Of a stretch of 64,000 bases of DNA, positions 29,245 through 37,904 are shown in pieces. Source of the stretch: Caminibacter pacificus (GTDB lineage: Bacteria; Campylobacterota; Campylobacteria; Campylobacterales; Nautiliaceae); NCBI RefSeq assembly GCF_003752135.1, contig NZ_RJVK01000003.1, forward strand, positions 124,001 to 188,000. Reading direction: 5' to 3'. Made by a program: the position numbers and the translations under genes. How positions within the stretch are numbered: the stretch's first letter is position 1; each line of letters begins with the position of its first letter. The notes beneath the pieces are model-generated. The model made no database searches. It was not told the DNA's origin and was given only the letters and a program-made list of their open reading frames with translations.

Positions 29245-31613
29245 ATATCCTTTGAAGGAATATGAATAAAATAGCCCTGCATTCCGTCAATCCCGAGTTT
29301 TTTACATATTTCGTAAATTTTCTCGTCTTTGACGAATTCGGCAATGACTCTGATATCCATCTCCTTAGCAAACTCGACTATCGTCTTTACTATTTTATAA
29401 AATTTTTCATTCTCATCCAAAGACTTAATCAAACTTCCGTCGATTTTTATATAATCGGGCTTTATATTCGCAAGATAGATAAAATTGCTATAACCGCTAC
29501 CAAAATCGTCAATCGCAATTTCAACGCCGTATTTTTTGACTTTTTTTACAAAATTTTCAAAAACGTCGTACTCGCTTATCGAATCGGTCTCCAATACTTC
29601 TATAATCACTCTATTTTGCATATTGAATTTTTCTATTTTTTCTAATAAAAACTCCACAGTCTTTTCGTTTTGAATATCTTCGTATGAAAAATTTATAGAA
29701 AGTTTATGTGGTAGGTCTTGAAAGATTTTAAAGCTTTTTTCTATCATTATTCTCGTAATTTCATCGTAATATCTCGTATTTTTTATGGAATCCAAGAAGT
29801 AAAAAGGAGAAACTAATTTTCCATCTTCATCAATTATTCTAACAAGCGCTTCAAAACTCAAATCATCTTTTTGAATCATCTGAAATACCGGAATCACCCT
29901 ATTTTCCATTATCGCTTTTTTTACGAAATTTAATATTTCAATCTCTTTATTGATCTTTTCTTCTATTTTTAAATCTTTTGAATATTTTACGATATTTTCT
30001 TTTGTAACTTTTGCGTAATGTAAAGCCATATCTGCTTTGATTTTTATTTTCCTACCCTCAACCCCCTCTACCAACGCCGCATATAAATCCAAATCTATCT
30101 CATACTCTTCATCTTTGATTTTGATTTTTAAAGGATTATTATAAAAATACTCGATTACGCTATAAGCAAACATTCCTAAATTACATTTTTCAAAAAAAAG
30201 CACTATAAAATAATCCGCACTTATTCTATAAAGTTTAGCATTTTTGATAATAAATTTTTGCAAAATCTTCGCAAGATTTTTTAAAACTTCATCCCCAACT
30301 TCCTCACCGTATTTATCATTAATATTAGAAAATTTTTTTATATCGAAAAGCACCGCACCGTAAGGGTTTCTAAGTACGTCTTCATCAAATGCGGCTTTAT
30401 TAGGAAGCTGAGTTACGTTATCGATATATAATTTTTGCCTCACTTCGTTAAAAGCCACATCGACAAGATGTATTAAAGATTCTATCGTAGTAACTTTGTC
30501 GTTTTTGGGGATATAGAGCTCTTTATTTTCTAAATCTCCCCCCTCGCTTAAAGCCAAAACGTTTAAAGTTTGGTTTAAAAATCTGCCGTTAAAAAACTCC
30601 CCGTATCCGAAAAACCCGGTATTGGGGATGTTTTTTAACATCTGAAGCTCTAAAAAAGAGAGTTTTTCGACAAAACGTCTTCTTGCCATACACGAAAACA
30701 CAAAAAGAGCTTCTATTTTATGTCTTAAAAGTTTTTGAAAAATCCTTTTTGAATTTTCAAGTACTTTAGAAATTTCAGCAATTCCGAAATTTACTATTTC
30801 ACCTTCATTCAAAGCTCCGGCGAAGATAAGCGCTTTATCCCTAATCCCTACAACCGCTCTTGCGACATCCAAATTATTAATTGTCTTTATCAATGGAAAC
30901 TCGACTCCGATTTGAGGAAAGTAATTTTTTATTTCGGTTCCTAAATAGTAGCTATAAACATCAAATGCATTTTTTTCATCAATTTCATATACGATATTTT
31001 TATCGCTTTTTGTAATTTTCATACGTCTTCCGAATTTCACCCATCCAAAAGAACTGTCGATATAAACATCTAAACCGGAAGAATTAAAAAAAACTCCTAA
31101 AACACCGTTTTCAGTAATTTCATTTTCATAAAAAACATAAGTTTTTCTAAATTTCGCATTATCTCCGGCCAACGCTCCAATAACGGGAACGTTATCATTT
31201 ATAAAATTTATCCCTTCTATTAAATCATCCGCGTTAAATTCTATTCCCGAAGCAAAAATTATTAAAAGTTTTGTATCTTTTTTTATTTTTGAGGCAAGCC
31301 TTTTCCCATCTTCAAATAAATTGCCTTTTTGAAAAAATTCAATCTCAATATCAGTATTTTCAAAAAAAGAAAAAGACAAAACAACATCGTTTTGAGTTAT
31401 TTTAGAATTTATAATTTCGCCATCGGTAGTTATACCGACTATTTTTGCATTGGGAAAATACTCTTTTACAGTCGATACGACACCTAAAATATACGACTTT
31501 ATCACAACCCCGCAATAAATTTGAACCAAAAGTGTTTTATAGTTTAAGTTTTTTGTTTTTTCGAATATCTCTTTTATATTTCTTTCATCAAACGTACATG
31601 AGTATTGTTTCAT
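29241..31613 (-). CDS. FIST-sensor GGDEF-EAL protein, probable c-di-GMP phosphodiesterase
   Basis: The first about 370 residues form FIST_N and FIST_C domains (VGITTDGEI, PVIGALAGDNAKF, FVFSCMARRRF, GFFGYGEF), a cytoplasmic small-ligand sensor thought to bind amino acids. Then a GGDEF domain degenerate at the signature (SADYF) and an EAL domain with [14 protein letters not shown] and KIDG. The AEGVE-type loop reads AEFVKD, so one commonly acidic position is Lys. Phosphodiesterase activity is likely but not certain. No membrane segment is evident. Start overlaps the DUF167 stop by 4 bases. Its GGDEF-EAL half is paralogous to that at 7718-9793. Confidence 0.88.
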   Translation of the reverse strand: MKQYSCTFDERNIKEIFEKTKNLNYKTLLVQIYCGVVIKSYILGVVSTVKEYFPNAKIVGITTDGEIINSKITQNDVVLSFSFFENTDIEIEFFQKGNLFEDGKRLASKIKKDTKLLIIFASGIEFNADDLIEGINFINDNVPVIGALAGDNAKFRKTYVFYENEITENGVLGVFFNSSGLDVYIDSSFGWVKFGRRMKITKSDKNIVYEIDEKNAFDVYSYYLGTEIKNYFPQIGVEFPLIKTINNLDVARAVVGIRDKALIFAGALNEGEIVNFGIAEISKVLENSKRIFQKLLRHKIEALFVFSCMARRRFVEKLSFLELQMLKNIPNTGFFGYGEFFNGRFLNQTLNVLALSEGGDLENKELYIPKNDKVTTIESLIHLVDVAFNEVRQKLYIDNVTQLPNKAAFDEDVLRNPYGAVLFDIKKFSNINDKYGEEVGDEVLKNLAKILQKFIIKNAKLYRISADYFIVLFFEKCNLGMFAYSVIEYFYNNPLKIKIKDEEYEIDLDLYAALVEGVEGRKIKIKADMALHYAKVTKENIVKYSKDLKIEEKINKEIEILNFVKKAIMENRVIPVFQMIQKDDLSFEALVRIIDEDGKLVSPFYFLDSIKNTRYYDEITRIMIEKSFKIFQDLPHKLSINFSYEDIQNEKTVEFLLEKIEKFNMQNRVIIEVLETDSISEYDVFENFVKKVKKYGVEIAIDDFGSGYSNFIYLANIKPDYIKIDGSLIKSLDENEKFYKIVKTIVEFAKEMDIRVIAEFVKDEKIYEICKKLGIDGMQGYFIHIPSKDI

Positions 31614-31891
31614 TCCAAACTTTCTAAAAATTTTTTTAGTTTTTCATTTAAAGGCAAAATAAGCTGTTTTCTTTTGCTCGTTTCACCTTTTAATTCGATT
31701 TCGCTTTTTGGTATTTTGAATTCTTTGCTAATAAATTTAATTAACTCTTTATTCGCAGCTCCTTCGACCGCCGGAGCTTTTATGTTTATTTTTAAACTCT
31801 CGCCGTATATTCCGGCAATCTTGTTTTTTGACGAGTTCGGCTGAGCTTTTACGTTTATAATTACTTTACCGTTTTTTATTTCATAAACCAT
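31610..31891 (-). CDS. DUF167 (YggU family) small protein
   Basis: A 93-residue YggU/DUF167 protein. The family signature VKAQPNSSKNKIAG and the IKAPAVEGAANKELIKFIS segment are both present. The biochemical role is unknown. First gene of a four-gene leftward operon in which every junction is a 4-base overlap; the start has AAAGGAGATGAA upstream. Confidence 0.9.
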   Translation of the reverse strand: MVYEIKNGKVIINVKAQPNSSKNKIAGIYGESLKINIKAPAVEGAANKELIKFISKEFKIPKSEIELKGETSKRKQLILPLNEKLKKFLESLE

Positions 31892-31933
31892 TTCATCTCC
31901 TTTAAATCGGCTATATTTAATTTTTTTTTATGG

Positions 31934-31939
31934 TATTAT
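31934..31939 (+). promoter_or_regulatory. Candidate -10 box of the secreted-protein gene
   Basis: TATTAT within GGTATTATATG, 22 bases before the ATG at 31962, after an A/T tract. Reasonable vegetative -10 for this group. Confidence 0.35.
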
Positions 31940-31961
31940 ATGAAAAACCAAAGGAGAAAGA

Positions 31962-32387
31962 ATGAAAAAATTTTTAGCAATTGCCGCTGCCGCCATAACA
32001 TTAAATGCCGGAATTTATACCAATCAATTAATTCAATGTATGGTAAATCACTCTTCTCAAAACGATATTAAAGTTTTAAAAACCTGGATGTTTTTTGCAT
32101 TCGCTCAAGACCCGGACCTCGCAAAATACGCAACAATTTCAAAATCACAAAAAATACAAATAAATAAAGCTATGGGAAATTATGTAACGAGATTATTAAC
32201 GGTGGATTGTAAAAACGAATTCAAAAACGCAGTAAAATACGAAGGAAACCAAGCGATTTCCCAATCATTCGAATATTTAGGAAGAGTAGCTGGCGCAGCA
32301 ATTACAAGCACTCCTGAAGTTAGAGCATATTTTAAAGAATTCGCAAAATACGTAGATACGAAAAAACTTGACGAACTTACGAAATAA
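31962..32387 (+). CDS. Small secreted protein of unknown function
   Basis: A 141-residue protein with an Ala-rich signal peptide (about 1-17, cleavage after NAG or LNA) and a mostly helical mature part. Two Cys residues (in IQCMV and VDCKN) could form a disulfide in the periplasm. It has AAAGGAGAAAGA before the ATG and its own likely promoter. I recognise no family. It stands alone between two leftward operons and overlaps waaA tail-to-tail by 11 bases. Confidence 0.75.
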   Translation: MKKFLAIAAAAITLNAGIYTNQLIQCMVNHSSQNDIKVLKTWMFFAFAQDPDLAKYATISKSQKIQINKAMGNYVTRLLTVDCKNEFKNAVKYEGNQAISQSFEYLGRVAGAAITSTPEVRAYFKEFAKYVDTKKLDELTK

Positions 32388-33498
32388 CTCTTAAAATCTC
32401 TTTCAAATCAGCTCTGTTTTTAATAAAAGTAGGCTTTAAGTCTTTTAAAGCCTCTTTTAACTCTTTAACATCTACAATTTTTATGTTTTCCACCTCTTTA
32501 TAAAGAGCTTTTTGATTAAAGATATGCCTTCCGCTAATCAAAGGTTTATTAAAATATGCAACTTCTATAGGATTGTGACCTCCGACATTTTCTACAAAAC
32601 TTCCCCCTAAAATCACAACATCCGACACGGCATACAAATTAATAAGCTCACCCAAAACGTCATCCAAAATAATATCTGCCTTTAATTCCTCATCTGATTG
32701 TGAAAGTTTAGAAAAACTAAGAGAATTTTTTGTAGCGAAATCTTTTAGGAATTTTTCTACTTCTTTAAATCTTTCGGGATGTCTTGGTGCTACGACTATT
32801 TGATATTCAAGAGGTATGTTTTTTAATATTATCTCCTCTTCGTTTTCATGCGTTGAAGCGATAACCAAAAGTTTTTTTCTTTTTTTGTAGTTTTTCGTAA
32901 CTTTAAAATCGGTTATAGTTTTAATATTTCCTATAACCTTTACGTTTTTCGCTCCAAGTTTTAAAAGTCTTTTTTTATCCGTTTCGCTTTGAGCCAAAAC
33001 AATATCGATATTTTCGAATATTTTCTTATAAAACCACCTGAACTTCATATATTTAGGAAAACTTCTATCGCTTATTCTCGCATTTAAAAGTATAGTTTTT
33101 TCACATCTTCTTTTTGCAACGTAAAAAAGCATATACCAAAGCTCCGCTTCCATTACCACCAAACTTTTACAAGGCCTTATCCAAAAAGGCAAAAATATCT
33201 CATAAGGTAAAAATCTTACATGAGCGTTTTTGTGTCTTTCGGCTTCGTTAAATCCCGTTTGAGTAATAACCGATAAATTTATCTCTTCAAAATTTTTTAT
33301 TATCGGATTTAGCGCTTTAGTTTCTCCAAGAGAGCAGGCGTGAAACCAATGAAGCTTTTTAGAAAAAGGGGGATTTTTATATAGAAAAAATCTTGCGGGA
33401 ATTGATTTTTTATATTTTTGTTTAAAACTTAAAAAAATCAAAAAAGGAAGAGAAATAAGATAGATAAAAAGTGCGAAGATATAATAAATTACAACCAT
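32377..33498 (-). CDS. waaA: Kdo transferase WaaA (KdtA)
   Basis: Adds 3-deoxy-D-manno-octulosonic acid to lipid A precursor at the inner membrane. N-terminal membrane anchor, HACSLGET with the catalytic Glu, MEAELWYMLFYVA and SDRSFPKYMKFRWFYKKIF are all family motifs; the C-terminal GT-B half has APRHPERF, GGSFVENVGGHNPIE. 373 aa is slightly shorter than E. coli WaaA. It shares one base (TAATG) with the upstream zinc-ribbon gene. Confidence 0.95.
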   Translation of the reverse strand: MVVIYYIFALFIYLISLPFLIFLSFKQKYKKSIPARFFLYKNPPFSKKLHWFHACSLGETKALNPIIKNFEEINLSVITQTGFNEAERHKNAHVRFLPYEIFLPFWIRPCKSLVVMEAELWYMLFYVAKRRCEKTILLNARISDRSFPKYMKFRWFYKKIFENIDIVLAQSETDKKRLLKLGAKNVKVIGNIKTITDFKVTKNYKKRKKLLVIASTHENEEEIILKNIPLEYQIVVAPRHPERFKEVEKFLKDFATKNSLSFSKLSQSDEELKADIILDDVLGELINLYAVSDVVILGGSFVENVGGHNPIEVAYFNKPLISGRHIFNQKALYKEVENIKIVDVKELKEALKDLKPTFIKNRADLKEILRVIS

Positions 33499-34220
33499 TA
33501 ATCTTGTGATTTATCCTCATCTTCAACGAAAAGTACTCTTCCGCAGTGTGGACACGTTACGATTTCTTCACCTTTTAAAACTTCAGCGTAAATTTTGTCG
33601 TTAATTCTCATATTACATCCCGTACATGCCTGTTTTTTAATAGGAGCCACAGCCGTAACTCCGGCCCATTTTTTGATTTTTTCATAGAATCTATAAATAT
33701 TAGGATTCATCTCTTTAATAAGCTCGTCTCTTTTTTTATAAAGTTCTTCTTTTTGTTTTTCAACAGTTTCTAGTTTTTTCTCAACATCCATTTTAGTAAT
33801 AGTAATATCTGCTTCAATTTTTTCAATCTCTTTTAAAAGCTCAGCTTTTTCTTCCTCTTTTTGTTCTATCATTTTTTCAAATCTTGCAATCTCTTCATTT
33901 GCGCTTTCTATTTGTTCTCTTGCAAGTTCTTCTTCGATTTGAAGCGCTTTAAACTCTTTTTCAGTTTTTACTTTGTTTTGTTTCTCTTCGATATCTTTTA
34001 GTTTTTCTTTAAGTTCCGCAATTAAAAGTTCGTTTTTGCTTTTTTTAAGTTTGATATTTTTAATCTCGTCTTCAAGTTTTTCAAGTCTCTCTTCAAGCGA
34101 AGCTTTTTGATTTTCAAGCTTAATCAAAGGGGCTTTTATATTCGCTTCTACAGGCTCAAGCTCTTTTAATTTTCTCTCTAATCTATTCAGTTCAATTAGC
34201 TCTTTTAGGAATTTGTTCAT
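33498..34220 (-). CDS. Coiled-coil zinc-ribbon protein (CdsZ-like)
   Basis: About 180 residues of uninterrupted Lys/Glu/Leu coiled coil followed by a C4 zinc ribbon: CTGCNMRIN and CPHCGRVLF. 240 aa. This family (zf-RING_7/C4-type) is widespread in Campylobacterota between nif3-like and waaA genes; the function is not established here. Confidence 0.88.
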   Translation of the reverse strand: MNKFLKELIELNRLERKLKELEPVEANIKAPLIKLENQKASLEERLEKLEDEIKNIKLKKSKNELLIAELKEKLKDIEEKQNKVKTEKEFKALQIEEELAREQIESANEEIARFEKMIEQKEEEKAELLKEIEKIEADITITKMDVEKKLETVEKQKEELYKKRDELIKEMNPNIYRFYEKIKKWAGVTAVAPIKKQACTGCNMRINDKIYAEVLKGEEIVTCPHCGRVLFVEDEDKSQD

Positions 34221-34240
34221 TCTCTGCCTTTTTTAATGAA

Positions 34241-34246
34241 ATTATA
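34241..34246 (-). promoter_or_regulatory. Candidate -10 box between the nif3-like and zinc-ribbon genes
   Basis: The minus strand reads GATATAATTTC, TATAAT about 21 bases before the zinc-ribbon start. This may give the last two genes of the leftward operon separate transcription. Confidence 0.4.
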
Positions 34247-34975
34247 TCAAATTAACGAAAACGGATTTTGAGAATTTATTTTTATAATCTCCACATCAAA
34301 TCCGATTTCGCCATCAATCGCTTTATATAAAACGTCCGTAAAATATTTTTCACTATCGTAATGACCGATATCAATCAGTGAAATTCCGCGGGCTTTTGCA
34401 TCCATAGCTTCGTGATATTTAATATCACCCGTTAAAAAACAATCAGCTTTAATACCGCTAAGTAAACTCATCCCCGCACCCGTCGTAATTGCAACCTTTT
34501 CAATAAAATCTTTTGTTTTTACAACTTTTATTTTTTCCAAATTCATCTTATCTTTTACTAAATTTACAAGCTCGTCAAAACTCATAAAAACATCGCTATA
34601 AAAAACGAAATCTTCCGCAACTCCGCTAAGTCCCAATACTTTAGTCGCAAAATAGTTGTTAAGATGAGTTTTGTCAAAATTGGTATGCATTGCAATTAAC
34701 GATACGTTTTTTCGAATCAGTTTAATTAAAAATTTAGTAGAAAAAGAATTAGGCACCACTCTTTTAATTCCTCTAAAAATCAAAGGATGATGAGTGATAA
34801 TCAACGAATTATCTTCTACTTTTTCAATTACACTCTCGTCAATATCTAAAGAGAGATAAATTTTTTTAACCTCTTGATTGTAATCACCTACGTTAAGACC
34901 GCTATTGTCCCACTCTTCTTGATATTCAAAAGGCGAAACTTCGTTTAAAAAATCATAAATCGTTCTTACTTTCAT
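34247..34975 (-). CDS. Nif3-like dinuclear metal-center protein
   Basis: Nif3/YbgI family (formerly called GTP cyclohydrolase type 2). Metal-site motifs: [12 protein letters not shown] near the N-terminus, [17 protein letters not shown], and the C-terminal [13 protein letters not shown] and DIGHYDSE. 242 aa, usual length without the long PII-like insert. Function in the cell is unsettled. ATGA overlap with glyQ. Confidence 0.92.
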   Translation of the reverse strand: MKVRTIYDFLNEVSPFEYQEEWDNSGLNVGDYNQEVKKIYLSLDIDESVIEKVEDNSLIITHHPLIFRGIKRVVPNSFSTKFLIKLIRKNVSLIAMHTNFDKTHLNNYFATKVLGLSGVAEDFVFYSDVFMSFDELVNLVKDKMNLEKIKVVKTKDFIEKVAITTGAGMSLLSGIKADCFLTGDIKYHEAMDAKARGISLIDIGHYDSEKYFTDVLYKAIDGEIGFDVEIIKINSQNPFSLI

Positions 34976-35826
34976 TTCTCTTGCTTTTCTTGGATTTCAA
35001 CATACAATTCGGCAACCGCTTTTGCAAGCTCTCTTATTTTTAAAATATAGTTTTGTCTCTCGGTTTGAGAGATGGCTTTTCTCGCATCAAGCACGTTAAA
35101 AATATGACTCGCAAAAATCGTATAATCATACGCCGGAAGCGGAAGTTTTGCTTCTATACATCTTTTGGCTTCGTTTCTGCTGTCTTCAAACCATCTAAAA
35201 AGCATATCCGTATTTGCGACTTCAAAATTATATTTTGAAAATTCAAATTCACCCTCTTTATGCATATCCCCATAAGTCGTATTTTCGTTCCATTTAATAT
35301 CATATACGTTATCCACCCCTTGAAGATACATAGCAAGTCTTTCGGTACCGTAGGTTATCTCAACAGGTACCGGGAAAGTCTTTAAACCTCCTACTTGTTG
35401 AAAATAGGTAAACTGCGTAACTTCCATACCGTCAAGCCAAACTTCCCATCCAAGCCCCCAAGCTCCGAGAGTCGGGCTCTCCCAGTTGTCTTCTACAAAT
35501 CTCACATCGTGATTTTTCAAATCAAGTCCTAAATATTCAAGACTCTCAAGATACATCTCTTGAATATTGTCGGGACTCGGTTTCATAATAACCTGAAACT
35601 GATAATAACTCCCGAGCCTATTGGGATTTTCTCCGTATCTTCCGTCTGTCGGACGACGACTCGGCGCAACATACGCCACATTCCAAGGTCTGTTTTCAAG
35701 ACTTCTAAGTAGAGTTGCGGGATGAAACGTCCCCGCCCCGCTTGGAAAATCGTAAGGCATAACGATATTACATCCTTTGTTTTTCCAAAATTCCTGAAGT
35801 TTCAAAAGTAAATCACTAAAATACAT
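34972..35826 (-). CDS. glyQ: Glycine--tRNA ligase alpha subunit
   Basis: Catalytic alpha chain of the heterotetrameric glycyl-tRNA synthetase. [38 protein letters not shown] and [12 protein letters not shown] are diagnostic. The start is placed at the ATG at 35826 because AAAGGAG lies 6 bases upstream; an in-frame GTG at 35847 precedes that site and is rejected. The product is 284 aa. The beta subunit gene (glyS) is not in the window. Confidence 0.96.
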   Translation of the reverse strand: MYFSDLLLKLQEFWKNKGCNIVMPYDFPSGAGTFHPATLLRSLENRPWNVAYVAPSRRPTDGRYGENPNRLGSYYQFQVIMKPSPDNIQEMYLESLEYLGLDLKNHDVRFVEDNWESPTLGAWGLGWEVWLDGMEVTQFTYFQQVGGLKTFPVPVEITYGTERLAMYLQGVDNVYDIKWNENTTYGDMHKEGEFEFSKYNFEVANTDMLFRWFEDSRNEAKRCIEAKLPLPAYDYTIFASHIFNVLDARKAISQTERQNYILKIRELAKAVAELYVEIQEKQEK

Positions 35827-35836
35827 CAACGCTCCT

Positions 35837-36700
35837 TTATTTTTCACCTTTATAAATCATATATTCGCCAAGCTTTGATTTGCTCGCTCTTGCCACTACG
35901 TTGCACTTTACTTTGTAAAAATAAAACACTTCTCTTTCACACTCTCCAAAAAGACATTCGAAATTTCCCATTCCTTTGCTGATTACCAAATTGCTCGTTT
36001 GGAAAATATCTTTTGCTTTTTTGTTAGCAAAAGGAATACAAAATCCCGGTGTCGGCACTCCGCTATCCACCACTTCCGCCAAATCCCAAATCTCAAGACC
36101 TTCCAAATCTTTTAAAGTTACGTCGTTAATAATCGGCTTTCCTCTAACAAAATAAAAAACTTGAATTTCAGGATTAAAACGTCTTATCTCTTTAATAAAA
36201 ATTTCGTCAAATACGTTTTCTCCGGCATTATCAGCAAGATAACAAAGAGTTTTTGCATTTTTGAGTTTTTCTCTAAACTCATTAAAATCGTTTTTAAAAA
36301 ATTTCATTTCAAAAATATTTTTAATCTCTTTTTCTAAATTATACTCCTGATGAACTCCGAGGTCTATAACATTGCCGGCTACGGAAATTTTCGCAGCATC
36401 AAACAGCGGGTCTTTGCTTTTTTTTATTCTTTTTTCAAGAATCTCTTTAAACTTCAACGCTTCTTTTATCGCTTCTTTTTTCTCTTTTTCAAATAAATCT
36501 TCAATTCCCAAAATTTCGGATATCTTTTTATAAACATCCGCCGCAATTACGGGCGGCATATATGTTAGGTCGTATTTGGAGAGAATTTTAGCTCCGACCC
36601 TTAAAACCTCGCTTGCTTTTTCATCATTCAAATTCAAACGCTCGGTTATTTTAAAAACCTGATTATAAATGCATAAATAACACTCTTTGCTTATATGCAT
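35837..36700 (-). CDS. DUF89/ARMT1-like damage-control phosphatase family protein
   Basis: 287 aa with the DUF89 signature: an N-terminal CYLC pair, [17 protein letters not shown] (metal and phosphate site), [15 protein letters not shown] and [10 protein letters not shown]. Family members hydrolyse damaged or side-product phosphometabolites with a divalent metal; the substrate here is unknown. It shares one base with the glutaredoxin-like gene and lies between purE-side and glyQ-side genes that are adjacent in C. jejuni. Confidence 0.88.
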   Translation of the reverse strand: MHISKECYLCIYNQVFKITERLNLNDEKASEVLRVGAKILSKYDLTYMPPVIAADVYKKISEILGIEDLFEKEKKEAIKEALKFKEILEKRIKKSKDPLFDAAKISVAGNVIDLGVHQEYNLEKEIKNIFEMKFFKNDFNEFREKLKNAKTLCYLADNAGENVFDEIFIKEIRRFNPEIQVFYFVRGKPIINDVTLKDLEGLEIWDLAEVVDSGVPTPGFCIPFANKKAKDIFQTSNLVISKGMGNFECLFGECEREVFYFYKVKCNVVARASKSKLGEYMIYKGEK

Positions 36701-36939
36701 TATTTAATTCCAAGTTCTTTTTTAATTACAGGCTCGTTAAATCCACAAATCCATCTGCTGCCTATAAGAATTACAGGCACTCCTCTACATCCGTGTCTTT
36801 CGCAATCTTTTGCCGCTCTTTGGTCTTTGCTTATATCGATTTTCTTGTATTTTACTTTGTTTTTTCTAAAAAACTGCTCGGCTTTAGTACACCACACACA
36901 ACCGGGAGCGGTAAAAAGCACAACTCTTTTTTGAGCCAT
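36700..36939 (-). CDS. Glutaredoxin-family thiol-disulfide protein
   Basis: 79-residue thioredoxin-fold protein with a CVWC redox motif (about 11-14), the cis-Pro GVPVI loop and a C-terminal WICGFNEP in place of the usual TVGGFD. It also carries two extra Cys in DCERHGCRG. Start is the ATG at 36939 (GGAGG upstream; the TTG three bases earlier is not needed). Its position next to a DUF89 phosphatase may be functional or only operonic. Confidence 0.85.
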   Translation of the reverse strand: MAQKRVVLFTAPGCVWCTKAEQFFRKNKVKYKKIDISKDQRAAKDCERHGCRGVPVILIGSRWICGFNEPVIKKELGIK

Positions 36940-37397
36940 CAATCCTCCTTATTCTCTTTTTTTAATACTTGTCCCCACATAAGTTTATATTTTCTTCTGC
37001 AAAACTCAAGCTCTTCTTGACAAATTTCAAGCTGTTTTTGAAGTCTTTCGATTGTCTTTTTTTGATTTTCGTAATCTTCTTGAATAGCGTAAATAGACTC
37101 TTTTAAAAACTGATTTTCTTCTTTTAAAGTTTCGATAGTCTCATCTTTACTCATCAAAACTTTTTCATGCAACGTCAAAAGCATACCGATTGTTCTCTCG
37201 GCAATCGATTGCTCTTTTTCGATTATTTGAAGTTCGGGCAAAGGCACAAGAGCCTTCGCCATCGATTCGACTTCAACATAAATTGTATCTTCTTGTTTTT
37301 TACATTTAAGTTTTTTTTCTTTACAGAGTTTAATTATCTCTTTGCGCGTTTTTCCGCTAAGCTTACTAAACTCCTCGATACTTAGCCAAGTTTGCAT
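36939..37397 (-). CDS. DUF3972-type helix-turn-helix / coiled-coil protein
   Basis: 152 aa. The N-terminus (TWLSIEEFSKLSGKTRKEII) looks like a MerR/excisionase-type winged helix; from about residue 75 it is a long coiled coil with several Cys. It fits the DUF3972 proteins found beside purE in Campylobacterota. Function unknown; the shape suggests a DNA- or protein-binding adaptor. One-base overlaps on both sides. Confidence 0.7.
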   Translation of the reverse strand: MQTWLSIEEFSKLSGKTRKEIIKLCKEKKLKCKKQEDTIYVEVESMAKALVPLPELQIIEKEQSIAERTIGMLLTLHEKVLMSKDETIETLKEENQFLKESIYAIQEDYENQKKTIERLQKQLEICQEELEFCRRKYKLMWGQVLKKENKED

Positions 37398-37894
37398 TAA
37401 TCGAGTCTTACCTCAACTTCTTTTGAATCAAGTTCCACTTTTTTAGCTTGAGCGATTCTGTCTTCTTCAAGTTTCGCTTTTAGCTCGTCATCGCTGTTTG
37501 CCAAAATCTGAAGCGCAAGATATGCGGCGTTTTTAGCTCCCGCTTTTCCTACCGCAACAGTCGCAACCGGCATACCTCCGGGCATCTGTACAGTAGATAA
37601 TAAAGCGTCAAGCCCGTCCATCATTCCGGTAGGCATAGGTACACCGATAACCGGTCTTGTAGTTAATGATGCTACAACCCCCGCTAAGTGAGCCGCCATT
37701 CCCGCACCACAAATAAACACTTTACAACCTCTCTCTTCGGCTTCTTTTACATACGAATGAGTTCTATCCGGAGTTCTGTGAGCCGAAGTAATTATCAGCT
37801 CGTAAGGAATTTGGAATTTTTCAAAAATTTTTACAGCTTCTCTCATTATCTCATAATCGCTCTTACTTCCCATAAGCACGCTAACAAATCTCAT
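37397..37894 (-). CDS. purE: N5-carboxyaminoimidazole ribonucleotide mutase PurE
   Basis: Purine biosynthesis: converts N5-CAIR to CAIR. SVLMGSKSDYEIM, ITSAHRTPDRTHSYVKEAEE, FICGAGMAAHLAGVVAS and GVPMPTG are class I PurE motifs including the catalytic His. 165 aa is normal. No purK is seen nearby. Confidence 0.96.
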   Translation of the reverse strand: MRFVSVLMGSKSDYEIMREAVKIFEKFQIPYELIITSAHRTPDRTHSYVKEAEERGCKVFICGAGMAAHLAGVVASLTTRPVIGVPMPTGMMDGLDALLSTVQMPGGMPVATVAVGKAGAKNAAYLALQILANSDDELKAKLEEDRIAQAKKVELDSKEVEVRLD

Positions 37895-37904
37895 TTTTCT
37901 CTCC

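Noticed and set aside
35827-35847. Upstream GTG start for glyQ
   Set aside because: It would place the AAAGGAG ribosome site inside the coding sequence; the ATG at 35826 has ideal spacing and begins the conserved N-terminus.
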